From Golubevia sp. BC0850 (lineage: Eukaryota; Basidiomycota; Exobasidiomycetes; Golubeviales; Golubeviaceae): DNA of 64,000 nt. The notes beneath the pieces were generated by a model. That model was not told the origin of the DNA and did not search any database. It saw nothing but the letters and a program-made list of their open reading frames with translations. Positions 1-10,990 of the stretch are shown here, in pieces. The stretch covers positions 1-64,000 of the forward strand of contig JAAVVG010000024.1 of assembly GCA_012976225.1 (NCBI GenBank), read 5' to 3'. The position numbers were made by a program, and so were the translations under genes. How positions within the stretch are numbered: position 1 is the stretch's first letter; each line of letters opens with the position of its first letter.

Positions 1-544
1 GTCACCATATATGTTCCAGCTGTTCCAGATACCCCGTTGTATAGAAATACAGTTCCTTAAGCTATAGCTTCGCTATAACTTGGAGCCCATTTGGCTTTTC
101 ACTACCAAGGAACTACTCTGAAATAAAACTATTCAAACAAAATAAAGCTTTCCATCACCATCGAGTTACCCTGAAAAAAAACACATTTAAAAAAAAAACA
201 AAAAGAAAGAAAAAAACCCCACGCTCAAACAGGTCATGGAGATTTCAACAAGTCAAGTCACTCGTAACTTGAAGTTTCCTTCCGCTTCCTCCCTTCTTTT
301 ATTAACATTTCCATTCTCTTTAGTTCTCCTTCTCTCTGACTGCTGACTCTCTGTTGTCTATAATTCTCTTGTCTCCTTCTCTCCGGTCTCTATAATTTTC
401 TTGTCTCCTTTTCACTTTCCTCATCTCTTTCTTTTCTTCCAAGGACACCATTCTTTCTCTATATCACCATCACTTTCTTGAACTGTATCAATGCAGTACT
501 TTCTGTACTCGGGCATCAGATCATCTCTAATCTAATTTACAAAA
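1..544. other. Non-coding, AT-rich; nothing recognised
   Basis: No open frame with recognisable protein content is present. The stretch is A/T-rich and then pyrimidine-rich. No tRNA, splice-bounded exon or repeat family was recognised. It is probably repeat-derived flanking DNA of the element region to its right. Confidence 0.4.
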
Positions 545-1097
545 TGTGAGCAAGGGCAGCTCTAAAAAGGCTTGAGAAGCATTCTGAATCATTCTAAAGC
601 CCAGCTAGAATGGTTCAGCATGCTGCTTGATCAATAAAATAAATTGGCGTCCTTCTGCAGAGTGAAGGAATCCTTCTGAATCATTCCACCGATCAGTTTT
701 CCAACCAGTAGGTAGAACAGATTGGGAGGCAACAAACTGGCAACGGCTGTTCCAAATGATGTGGTTCACCAAAGTTGACTGCATGGGGGAAAGTTTTCTC
801 GGGCTCACTTGGGAGAGGAGATTCTGAGCAAGTAAGTTCTCAAGAGGAAGAGTCATCAGAAAGTCTCGGGCTCTTCTAGGATCAGAGGGGAGTCACTAGA
901 ACTTGCGAGTCGTGTCCAGAGTCATCCAAGAAAGTTAGTTTGGATCCTGAACCTTCTATCTCTAGTTCCCAAGACTATATAAAACACGATCATTGTAAAT
1001 AGTTATGAATCCACGTCAATAAGAATTCTTCGTCTCAAGTGCTGACTTCCAACCTTCAGCTCTTGTCTCAAGTCTCTCAGTCAAATCCACGTCACAT
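545..1097 (+). mobile_element. LTR-like fossil (solo LTR candidate)
   Basis: The block begins TGTGAGC and ends near ACATCA, so it has TG...CA ends. Inside are a TATATAAAA box near 974 and an AATAAG polyadenylation-like signal about 45 bases later, the order expected of a retrotransposon LTR. No second copy, primer-binding site or convincing target-site duplication is seen, so the ends and the family are uncertain. If real it is an old, degraded solo LTR. Confidence 0.25.
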
Positions 1098-2880
1098 CAG
1101 TCATTCCTCGTAAAAAAAAGGAACTTGAATCACAGTCAGAAACGCTGAGACGGTGTGACCTTCATCAGAGAGAGGAGTTGAGATTCCTGGATATTCCAGA
1201 GGATGGGTAGTCTGACTAGTTTTGAGAGCTAGAGTGCAAGTTGGAGTTGTTATTTGGTCTGGACAATTTCTGGAACTTGACGACAGCACAGCTGCGCTCC
1301 TCTTCAAGATTCTTGTTTTCTGTCAGGAGACTATTTATTGATGTCTGCTTGAGCCCTGTAATCCAGCCTCTCCATTTACTTCATGACTTCCAACATTCTG
1401 TCTCTTGCTTGAGCTGGTGTACTCCAGCTTCACTTTTTTTGCGAGAGCCTTGCATTGCTCAGCTTGAATGTAGTTCAGAGTTGCGAAGATCAGCTTGCTC
1501 AGCACAGCACTTTGAAGCAGAAGAAACCTGTATCCATGTCTTGAAGATGTTTGCGGTTGTTCAGAAGCTCTTGAAGCAATTGATTTGACTTGAGGTCTCA
1601 AACTCTTGATATTAACGCATTGCTCTTTGACTTGGTCTTGAGGAGTTCCAATTTCCCTGCAGCATCATTCTGTGCCTCCTGTCATCACTGGGTCAAGAAT
1701 TAGGAGTAGCGTTGAGAGTATGATGTTCGGGTTATCTCTTAAGAATTTGAGCTCAGCTTGAATTTGAATGAAAAAAATCACTTTCCGCCTCATTTACTTA
1801 GCCTTGAGTCTTTCTCTTCGAATTGAGTGTCAGCATTTGCTTGGACAGACTTGATTTGATGGCTAGATTGAAAGTAGAGTGTTGTGAGTCATGACCTTTT
1901 CTTTCTCAATCATGAGCTCAGATTATGTTTGAGATGGCTCATTGCCCACTTGCTTCAACTTTGTCTTTGAGAATCGCGATATTTTCCCTTTCTCCGAGAG
2001 TGATAGTACAAGAGAGCTTCCTCTTCAATTTGGTGGACCAAGCTCAAAGTACCATGACTCTGTTCTTTTCTTGATCTTGACCTCTGGCAGTCTGAGTGAT
2101 GTCTTTCTCCAAAGAATTTTTCCAGCTTAAAGGCGTTTGACCCTGTCTGCAACCAGGCTGATATTTGAGGAGGAATTCTTTGCATGGATTGAGGAAAGGG
2201 AAGGTACTGAGTCACACATGAAAGGTGGTCAGTTGTCCCGTTTGGGCATTGGTCCAGGTACTGTGTTACAAAAAGCACTTCAGGGAGAGACAAGTGGGAT
2301 GTTCAATTACCTTTTCCTCTGATTCACCTTCTTTCGATGATTCTCAGTAGTTGTTATTGTAAGCAAAGGAACAAGCTTCTCCAGGTCGGGATTCTGAGAA
2401 GTGCCGGAACTAGAAAAGGCGAGGAATTACCTGTGAGTTATCAGCTTCTAATATTATGGATGGATCTAGATATATATCAAAGTGATTGCATTCCCAAGAC
2501 TAAAAAGGTAAAAAATCAAAAGTTACAGGAAAACAATCATTGGACGGCTATGCACGGAGAGAGGTGGAAGTAAAGCTTCTGGTCAGTTGTGTAACACGCA
2601 GAGCACGACTGGATCACACTTGCCTATTTTGTAGATCCATACTTCTTCCTTACGCAATCTATCTTGTAGCCGTGTCACAAGTTGTTTGTGCTGCTTGTCT
2701 ACTCTTTGGTGACCTGTGAGGTTGAATGATTGGAAATATTGGTCGGAATATCATACTCAGAGCACATTCATTGGTTCTGAGTGGGTGAAGGAGGGATATA
2801 CCCTTTCAGTAAGAAAACAGTCTTGCCAATTAATTGAAAAGACTGGAGAGCACTTTCAAGCATCAGAATCATGCTTTTCT
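1098..2880. other. Repeat-like region without recognised genes
   Basis: Short open frames occur on both strands. None shows a conserved domain, a plausible exon chain or a signal peptide. Composition and the absence of introns with GTGAGT donors differ from the genes further right. It is probably old transposon-derived DNA of unknown family. Confidence 0.35.
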
Positions 2881-2982
2881 GCCTGTGTAGCTCAGCCGTA
2901 CGAGCGTCTCTTTCCTATTGATGTTCACTTGGAGCCAAAATTCGACAGGAGAAGGTCGTGGGTTCAATCCCCACCGCGGGTT
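2881..2982 (+). tRNA. tRNA-Arg (anticodon CCT) with a 29-nt intron
   Basis: The cloverleaf folds by eye. The acceptor stem is 2881-2887 with 2975-2981. The D-stem is GCTC/GAGC, and the anticodon stem is TCTCT (2907-2911) with GGAGA (2948-2952). The variable loop is AGGTC and the T-arm is GTGGG-TTCAATC-CCCAC. The anticodon loop reads TT-CCT-A, giving CCT for the AGG codon. A 29-nt intron (2918-2946) follows position 37, the usual nuclear tRNA intron site. A run of six T directly downstream suits Pol III termination. The acceptor stem has three G-T wobbles, including the first pair, so the gene may be slightly diverged. Confidence 0.85.
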
Positions 2983-3539
2983 TCTTTTTTGACCCCTGCC
3001 TCAGTCTCTCCGCCTGAGCTTTCCAGCAGATCTTGACGTGAAAAGACTTTCATTCCCTTCTATGGTATCCACACCCTTTCTCCTTCCGCTTGTTATCACA
3101 CTATTTCATCCCCCCCTACCAGTCAGGTGACAAATGGCCAGAAGGAACAAGTAGTCCATTTACCTTCAATTGGTAAAGAAACTACCATCCTGAACCTCAC
3201 CAAGGTCTGTGCTTTAAGGATTAGGTCAAAACCTGTTCTTTCAGCATCACAAAGCAAGAGTGGATCAATTCATCGTAACAAAAGAAACAGCTGATTCTGA
3301 AACCTCGAATTTAAAATCTAATCATCTGGTTCACTGCATTGAATGCCTTTGAGACAGGCTCAATCAATGGCTTAGGAGGCAATTCAAGTGGAGGTCAACA
3401 CTTTCAGAAATCAAGACCCCTCTCTCAGACTTCCAAATATTTATCTTCCAGATGCTGTGATGCCATTCTTTAGGGATGGCTCAATCAGTCCAAAAAGACT
3501 CTACTCATTGTCCAATCAGCCTCTCCCTTCAACCTCCTT
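2983..3539. other. tRNA terminator, then unannotated sequence
   Basis: It starts with the T-run that probably ends tRNA transcription. The rest has many stops in all frames and no recognised feature. Its right end may be the decayed 5' part of the LINE that follows. Confidence 0.35.
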
Positions 3540-4258
3540 CCAAAATCTCTAGTGGAAACCACTGGTACAAGATGAACGCAAGCATGCTAAACTATCCTGC
3601 AATTGCTTCAGCATTAGGAGGAATCTTTGAAGCTGTCTTGAATGAGATTGTGTAGAGAACTAACAGAGCTCTAGCTTTTGATGCCGCGTGCGAACAGGTT
3701 AAAGATTTGTCAAAGGTGATAGGTAGATCAATGCAACACTTTGATCGAGCATATCCACAGCAAGATCAAGATCAAGAAAGGCAAGTCTGAATCTATGGCT
3801 GTTTAGGCGCGGATGGAGGCAGAGCATGTTAGCAAATATGCTCATAAGTATTGTGTGCAATCTAAATATTCAAAATCAGAATCACCTCCGTAATTGCTAG
3901 TCCAACAATCTCATTTCCAACCCAGATAACCCTCCAAGTGAGACCAAGAATCCAATAGAATTCAACAAGATCATCTCTGATTTCTTCTGGAATCTCTTCT
4001 TGTCGGGAGAAGGATCTGCAGCAACCTAAGAGCAGATGCTACTACAACTCTTACCAACAATTAGAAAGATAGAACCTCTACAATCCATCAAATCTTCCAA
4101 AGGAAGGTCTTCTCCAGGTGCCGATGGAGTCCCAACAAAATTTTCTCAAAAGGGCCTCAACAAACCTCTGTGATTGGTCTTCAATCACGTGCTAGCCACT
4201 GGACTCTGTCCAGAATCCTTGAAAGTACGATACATCTCTCTTGTTTCAAAGAAGGCGT
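3540..4258 (+). mobile_element. Decayed LINE (non-LTR) reverse-transcriptase fragment
   Basis: Reading forward from about 3960, the translation resembles the segment before and at the start of a LINE reverse transcriptase. It contains NLFLSGEGSA, then SSPGADGVPTKF, the counterpart of the SPGPDGI(P)xEF block of fungal LINEs, then NHVLATGLCPESLK and ISLVSKK, matching the usual LPxxLKxxxLxxxxKK stretch. In-frame stops interrupt it at 4028-4030 and 4171-4173, and neither the downstream palm domain nor an endonuclease is found. It is a 5'- and 3'-truncated pseudogene, probably of the Tad1-like group. The left boundary is a guess. Confidence 0.6.
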
Positions 4259-4828
4259 ACATGTGTCTTTTTGTTGGTTGTAAAGTTGCTTTCATTGTCT
4301 TCTCTCATTTCTGTTTTGTCATTTTTTTCTCCTCTCGCCCCTTCTCTCATCCTAATTTCTATTTCTCTTTGGTGTTTTCTTGCTTTTGTTTGTCTCTTTT
4401 TTCAATTATCTTTTCCTCAACTTCCACACCCTAACCTTCACTATTCACACTCGAGATTCTCGAGGGTTGTTTTCCTGTTACTTCGATAATCCACTTTCGA
4501 GTCTGGGGAATGCAATTGCTTCGATAAAGTAGGAGGCAAACATTCTCTATCGATAGAAGATGAAATGTACCGTTGGAAGCGACCAATCCCTTTCCTCCAG
4601 TTGCTCCCCACTGCTTGTTCACTGATCAAGGGTGTGTGCTCTTCACGCACTCAATTTCACAAAAATCAAGGAAGGTGGGAGACATTCAGGGAAAACAGCA
4701 GGCCTAGAGGTGAAAATTGAAGATCTGACAGTTGCTGGGTACACAGAGGGCAAGACAAACTCTGCTTCACAAAAGGGCAATGACTTAAGGATGGAAATGT
4801 TAGCTTTGACCAAGCGATTCTAACACTG
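4259..4828. other. Pyrimidine-rich and repeat-derived spacer
   Basis: A strongly T/C-rich tract at about 4260-4420 is followed by mixed sequence. The only recognisable element is the 50-bp alcohol oxidase exon copy at 4568-4617, listed separately. No gene model is supportable. Confidence 0.4.
4568..4617 (-). pseudogene. 50-bp copy of an alcohol oxidase exon
   Basis: These 50 bases match 49 of 50 positions of exon 10 of the intact alcohol oxidase gene in this window (37796-37845), in the same orientation. On the minus strand they encode QWGATGGKGLVASNG, with QWEATGGKGLVASNG in the full gene. The single difference is C for T at 4606 on the plus strand. Homology stops abruptly on both sides, so this is either a captured gene fragment or the last relic of a second alcohol oxidase gene. 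It lies just beyond a LINE fragment. Confidence 0.7.
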
Positions 4829-5857
4829 TCAAATAGGAAAAGCTCGAAAACCTTTCTGTTGAACGATCCCCCCTTCTTCCTCCTCTCTGCTACGCTTCAG
4901 AAACTTTTCGGGGCTGGTAAACAAAATTCCTGATGGGACACCTTGATTTTGAGGTCCTGATGACGTAGACTCCGATGTGGCACCTGGTTCGGAGGAGGTT
5001 GGCTCGGGATTAACAGAGAGAGTTTGAGCTGTACTCCCATCATCTTCTTCATGCCCACTGACTGTGATGAGGAAAGTTTCAGGAGAGATCAGTATTACAG
5101 TTACATTCAACTTCCACCCTTACCAATACTGACAGGCCAAGAACAGAAAATGCAAGATAGAGATCAGAGCCCAGATCTGAGGGACGTTGCCACCCTGAAA
5201 GGAGGAGTACAGTTTGGAGTCAGTCACTTTGTGCCTAAGGATATTGCTCATTCCCTCGTCTCTCTGTTGTTTTTCTTTCTTTTTCGTTTGCTGAAAGAGA
5301 CTCACCTGGTAGTTCAGTTTGACATTCCCAGTTGCTCTACCTGTGTCCTTCTTGAACCAATCCCATGCTGCCTGTATCTGCCACATGGTAACAATCTTCA
5401 ATAACCACCTACGAAAAGCTTTTGGACTACTGCGGGAGCCTCTGAGTGGGTCAAGGAAGAAGAGAGAGGATGTGATGACCCCTATGAGTGAGGTGGACCC
5501 TCTGAAAAAAACTTGGTTCAGCCAATAAGGGCCACAGGTTGAGCACCAATCTCTCTCTACTTCTAAGAGCTTGGTGATTCCAAATTTCCTGAGAGTTTCG
5601 ATGAGCTTGTTGGTGGCTTCCAGATCTAATTTTCGGATGTAGTACTCATGGGAGTAATAGATGAGAAGACGCAGGTAGGTGAGAAGTAGGAAGAGAGAGA
5701 TGTAGAAGGTTGCTTTTCTCGGCATGGACGGAAGTCGACTTAAAATTGAAATGAAGAAAGCCATCAGGTCGAAGGCTTGATTTTGTCGTTGATCGAGAAG
5801 AAAAAGAAGAAGAAGAGAAGAAGAAGAAGAAGACCTTGTGTCAAAAGAATTGAACAT
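4829..5857 (-). CDS. Predicted membrane protein, unknown family
   Basis: I do not recognise this family. The model has three exons (5857-5306, 5194-5124, 5057-4829) and gives 283 aa. The introns have GTGAGT and GTAAGG donors. The N-terminus is Ser-rich from a (GAA)n tract, followed by a hydrophobic segment (FYISLFLLLTYLRLLIYY), a second one (LIGVITSSLFFLDPL) and a third (IWALISILHFLFLA). The C-terminal tail is acidic and Ser/Pro/Thr-rich, ending in a charged stretch (KRSREEEEGG). This suggests an organelle or ER membrane protein with a soluble tail. The start may lie at the internal Met near 5763, and a short GTAGGT...CAG intron near 5430-5390 cannot be excluded. Confidence 0.45.
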
Positions 5858-6216
5858 GATTCAACGGTTCGACCTTGCGGTGGTTTTGTTGCCCCTTCCG
5901 ACGTTCACTGTTGTTGAGCTTGGGGTAAACGTTGGAACTTTTTCTGTCCATGTCTCCGCTCGCCTATGATACTCCTTTCTGTTGTCTCCAAAAAGGTAGC
6001 AACAAAATAAAACTTTTCGATCTAAAGCTTGCTAAAGAGCCGGCTAGCATCTGTCTCCCAAAAGTTCTGATAGTGCTTAGTGTCTCAAATTATGCCATGT
6101 CAAATCGCTATTCAAAGACAAGAACCGCAGATTGATTGAATGCTATAGTACAAGAAGATGTGAGATATTTCAATTTTCAACTGACATCGGAGAAAAGATG
6201 AAATCGGAAAAGAGAC
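5858..6216. other. Intergenic, upstream of the membrane protein gene
   Basis: It separates two minus-strand genes. It holds the 3' end of the transporter gene and the promoter of the gene at 5857. No TATA box or RNA gene was recognised. Confidence 0.4.
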
Positions 6217-7769
6217 TTAATGCATGCCACCTCCAGAGACAAGCACACTGAATCCAGCTGCAATCAGAGAGCAGCCAGCCACGCTCAACCATTTCAACTC
6301 ATGACCCAAGAAAGTATCTGCGACGACTACCAGCAGAGTGGTCATAAGACAACTGACTGAAGCCAAGACTGGACCCCAAAGTGAAAGCAGAATCATGAAT
6401 GCACCGTTGAAGAAGACACCTGCTGCTACCACCAACCAAATGCAAAAAGCGGTCCACAAATTAGTTGGCAGCTCGAAAGGCTCCAAGCCTAGAAGAGAAG
6501 CAATTGGCTGCAGGAGAAAAGAACAGAGAAGAGGTCAGTCTTCGACAGAAATCACCTTGCTTTCTTTCTCTCTTCTTTTCAACTCACAATACCAATCCAG
6601 AGACAAGTGAAGGTCACGAAACCAATGCCGCTCGTCATGATGTTAGCATGAAGCCCAAAAGGGAGAGGAGGAGGAATCCAGGCACTGTCACTGGCAGATC
6701 TCTCTCTTCTCCTGACAATTGGCTGGCCATTCGGCTCCTCCTCTTCTGCTTCTTCTAATGTTGCCTCCAATTCGGCGGCTTTCATTCTTCCTTGTTCTTT
6801 ACCCAGAGAGTTGGAAGATTTACTACTGTTCAACCTGGTAAGACCTCTCTCTATGACCTCAGCTTCAGCAGCAGAGAAATCACTTTCTGTTTCGGATGAA
6901 GTATCTTCTTCCTCCTCTCGAACTAGATTAGAAGAATTCATTCGAGCTTGCTTCTTCGGCTTAGAGAGGTCCTGGACATCTTTGATATCGGTTGAGATCA
7001 GTGTTGAAGTTGATTCCGATTGTTTCTGATCTTCTTGTTCTGGAGGAGAGATGGATTGATATGAAAGAGGGTCTTCAGAGCTTGAGGTCTTGTTCCAGAT
7101 TGCTTGACTTTCTCCCATACCAGACCAGTCTCGATTTTGATCTTCATCATCACCAATGACTTGATGCTGTTCATCTCTTCCGATTTCTTTCGCCTCTCCT
7201 CCAGCCTTCCCTTGACTCTGCTGTTGTTCGCCACCTTGCTCTAGTAAGCCCTGTTCCTCTGAGTCCTCTTGATTTGAAAGACTTCTGTAGCCGTCTCCTC
7301 CGCCTCTGGAGAATGCTCTAGATCTTCGTCTACTTGCTTTGACTGTATCGTAACGCTCCGCTTGTTTCGCTTCGTCCGGAAGTTTGCCGATGAGATGAAA
7401 AGCCATTTCGTAGGCTGCCATCGTGACTGCTCCAATGAAAGCCAGAAGATCCCCTAGGACAGGGTTCGAGAAAGAAGGTTGGTCTCCTCGTCCAGAGAGA
7501 GTGAAAAAGATCGAAGATTCGGCGACGATGGTGGCATTGTTTGAAGGTGGATGTCCATAGATCGGATCGGCCTCTTTCGGTCTTTTCCTGTGCTCAGCTC
7601 CTCCATAAGCAACAATGATGACGCCTCCACAGGCAAGAAGAACCGAAGCGACCTTCCGTTTCTCCCATTTCTCTCCCAAGAACATGACCGAGAAGACGAG
7701 AGCCCAGACACTGAAAGTGTTGTAGATGCTGGTGATGTCGCTCATGGAAGTGAGCTGAGAAAGTGAAAG

Positions 7770-7860
<91 letters not shown>

Positions 7861-8999
7861 AATAGAAAGCTTTCAGCGACAAGAGGAGGGAGTGGCGAAG
7901 TTTTTTCTTTCTGAAGAATCGAGATCTAGAAGGTGTACTCACAGGCACAGCGCAGTACCAACTCAAAGCCGGAACAGTGATTCCAAGAGTTAGAATTGAT
8001 AATAGTCCGAAGAGCTTGACAGCGTTGAATCCAAACTTCTCCTCGATCGAAGTCGAAAAGACCGGACCTCGACTTCTTCTCCTGGAAGACATCTCGACCT
8101 CATCGATCTGCCCTTCGACCCTTCTACCACTTGCGGAGCTGAGCCTTCTTCTGATAGAGTCTGGAACCGGCAGAGGTAGAGATCGCGAAGGAGTACTGAT
8201 TTGCCAATGAAGGTTTTGTGCGATTCGATGTAGATGATGGGAAAGTGGCTCAGGAGATGCGAAGTGAAGGTAGAGTAGATGCATCGGCAAGAGAGTCATG
8301 AACCCCGAGTGACCTAGCCATCTGTGAAATTTCAATTGAAACAAAGACCGAATGGAAAAGGATAAAGGAGTACCTTAAGAGGTGAGTTCCGTTTGAAGAT
8401 CGAGCCCAGTCTCTCACTTCTCATGAATCAGTACTCACAAGGAAAGGAAAGGCTTCCTGTAATTGAGAGTTTGCTGAACGTACTGTGCAAATTCTGTCTG
8501 AACTGTGAAAGCTACCAAAGAGAGAACAAAAGCTCCAATAGCCTTGGAATGATGATACGGTGGGAAGATCAGATCAGCATATCAGCTTGATTCCCTCCTC
8601 TGTTCGAGATCACCTCTGAATCAATAGAAATGGACCACAGATCAGTATGGATGGATTCTTCTGTTGGCGCTTCCGCTCTGCACCTGAGAAGCATGTGTGA
8701 GTTGATCATCTCCAAAAATTGCTCCTGCTGTCCTCCTCCCAAAGCATTGGTCTCTCCAACTCCCATCATTCGTCCCTCTTTTCCTCAACCACTGCTCATG
8801 TGCTCACCTTATTCCCGCCAGGTAAGCTCGTGAGCTGATTCGGAGGTTTCCTAGGAGTTGGTCTGACCATCGAAGCTTCATTTTGGCTCAACCTACTTGC
8901 TGCTCCTCTGGATGGACCATCTTGCTCTTCAGGTGCTTGCCAGTGCCTGGTTGAGCCTGAAGCAGCTCTAGATGTTGAAGGTCTTGAAGCCGAGCTCAT
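6217..8999 (-). CDS. DMT-superfamily transporter, SLC35F/Thi74-like
   Basis: Multi-pass transporter of the drug/metabolite superfamily, close to SLC35F5 and yeast YML018C/THI74, which sit in vacuolar or endomembranes; the substrate is unknown. Five exons (8999-8808, 8542-8439, 8321-7943, 7754-6588, 6507-6217) give 710 aa. Family landmarks include the first helix with TVQTEFAQYVQ and NYRKPF, the helix before VPLTSMSDITSIYNTFS, then SVMFLGEKW...GGVIIVAYGG. The C-terminal helices contain LWGPVLASVSCLMTT and FLGHELKWL. Exon 4 carries an unusually long, acidic, Ser/Gln-rich loop of roughly 250 residues between helices, so the protein is larger than its relatives. The N-terminal 65 residues are hydrophilic. 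Intron 3 contains a (CT)n microsatellite in the sense strand. Confidence 0.8.
7771..7857 (+). repeat. (GA)n microsatellite, (CT)n in transcript sense
   Basis: About 87 bases of GA dinucleotide with one interruption near 7782. It lies in intron 3 of the SLC35F-like gene (7753-7942). In the transcript it is a long CT tract beginning 17 bases upstream of the TCTCAG acceptor, so it extends that intron's polypyrimidine tract. Confidence 0.95.
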
Positions 9000-9454
9000 G
9001 ATGGAGGGTTCGAGAGAGAAGGAGAATCAAAGAGGAGGAAAGCTGCTTTGGTTTTGAAGTGCAGCTTGAAGCGTCGTTCGAATGGAGGAAGAGCTTCCTC
9101 TTGATTCTCTCGAGACACGTAGATCGATTTGAACAGGTGTATCTTGGCTCGATTGAATCGTCTTTGGCTGAAATCTTGTGGATTGAGGGCGAGAAGGATG
9201 TGTTGGTGGAGAGACGCGAGAAGATGATGGATGATGAGAAGGACAACAAGGATGGATTTGAATTTATTTCGTGACGAGTGGAATCTGGGAAATGAAGCTC
9301 TTTCTCAAGAGGCAGATAGTGTACATGATGTCGGTCTGAAATTTGAAACGGAATCTCTGGGGAAAGGAGCCAAGGTCGAACTTCCCTCGAGAAAGAAAGA
9401 GGGAGGACGCTGAGGCCAAGAAGAAATGTGAGCAAAGGGTTGAGGAGGGAGAAG

Positions 9455-10798
9455 TTAAAATTGTTTAAGATAATGAGCAGAAGCAGGTCCTGGTCCAACT
9501 CTCTGATCAACGTCTCCGACCCTGTAAGAATGAAGGAGTAAGATCGAGGTCAGAACGAGAAGACGTCTCGCTGCATCTCCTCTCCTAGACTTGGAATGAA
9601 AGAATACCTGCGTTTGCCTAGATACTCACTCTTCGTCATTGCTCAATTCTCTCTTTCTTCTAGGCATAGGAGCCGCGTTGTTGCCTTGAGAGGTTCCATC
9701 CATCGGTGTGTCTGTACTGGATTCAATCTGAGCTCTCAAAGCAGCTTCATTGGCAGCGGCATGCTGACAATAGACAGCATTAGCAGAACAGAGAGCCTCG
9801 AATTCCTAATGGGCGGAAAGCATGGGAAGGAGAGGGCGTAGAGAGTAAGTCTCCGTGACAAGGTCGAGTCTGTTATCAGATGGCAAGCCAGAGAAACGCA
9901 CCTTGCACTGATTCATGAAGCCTGCATTCAAATGCATGCAGTACCTTCTTGCTTGCACACTGCAATACGGGGAATCAAAGAGGAAGAGAGGTCAGGGGCG
10001 TGAGTGTGAAAAGTTGAACGAATGAATGCTTGGTTTCAAACCATTTCTCTCCTTCGAGTTACTCACAAGAGCATGGCCTGCTCGTAGCTGTACATCATTT
10101 TCTCCATAGTAAACCTAGAGGACAGGAAAGAGGAACGAAAGAGGGAGAAGTTCAAACATTGCCGGGAGAGAAGAACCAATTACTGAAGAGATTCTAGCTC
10201 ATTCTCTACAAAACTTACATGACAGCAAAAGCCGGAGCTCTACTTATTCCACCATCATCATGGACAAGAACCTTTCCACCCTTTGCGATCTCTTGGTCGA
10301 TAAAGTCTCTTGCGCTGGAATAGATTCTGATGAGGTTCTGATCTTCTCTATCTTCCACATCCAAGGTGTGATAGTTTAGAACTTGTGGGAACCTTGCTTT
10401 GATGAACATGGATTCATGCTGGGCTCTCAAGATGACGATAGAAGTGATTTGAAGGGATTGTAGGAGAGGTAAAGACTTTGAGACTTCGGAAGGACCTAGA
10501 AAGAAGGACGGCATGATCTCCTGACATTGACGTCTCATTTCGTATCTGTTGTGGAAAGATGAGAGATGGAGTACAAGGTTAATATGGCGAGTAAAGAAGA
10601 AGAAGGAAGGGGTAGAAAGATGAAAGATAGGGGGAATGAGAAATCTACTGACTTCCATTCTGGACCTTCAAACTGTTGTGGTTGGATTGAATGCTGATTT
10701 GAGTTTAAAAGTGGTTCTGGTTTTGTTACAGGTCTTGGTAATTGATAAGAATGATCTTGATCCGCGAACGAAGGTGGTGGCTGATTGTAACTCATCAT
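9455..10798 (-). CDS. STYX-like dual-specificity pseudophosphatase
   Basis: Six exons (10798-10653, 10545-10219, 10114-10067, 9959-9902, 9805-9630, 9521-9455) give 273 aa. The core matches the dual-specificity phosphatase fold of STYX: MPSFFLGP at the start, DFIDQEIAKGGKVLVHDDGG, then VQARRYCMHLNAGFMNQ, the counterpart of STYX VQxRRFCINPNxGF. The signature HCxxGxxR reads HDDGGISR, so the catalytic Cys is Asp and the Arg is kept. As in animal STYX (HG at this place), the protein should bind phosphosubstrates without hydrolysing them. The N-terminus is Pro/Gln-rich and the C-terminal tail is basic (PMPRRKREL) then acidic. It shares a 192-bp promoter with the divergent Gcn20 gene. Confidence 0.85.
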
Positions 10799-10990
10799 GA
10801 GGATTGGAAGAAGACGAGGAGAAGAGGAGAGGAAGAGAGAAGAAGAGAGAAATATCAAAAGCGCACCCCGAATTCAGCGCAAATTTTTGAAATTGTTGGT
10901 AATTTTGGACCCAATATCTCTGCTCATCTTGCTCTCCTCTCTCCCTCATCCTCATCCTGATTCCCATACACCATCCACCATCCATCTCCG

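Noticed and set aside
7763-7993. Open frame of alternating Arg/Glu
   Set aside because: It is the translation of the (GA)n microsatellite within an intron.
8640-8690. Extra exon between exons 1 and 2 of the SLC35F-like gene
   Set aside because: An acceptor CTTCTCAG exists, but direct joining of 8808 to 8542 keeps phase and gives a continuous family match.
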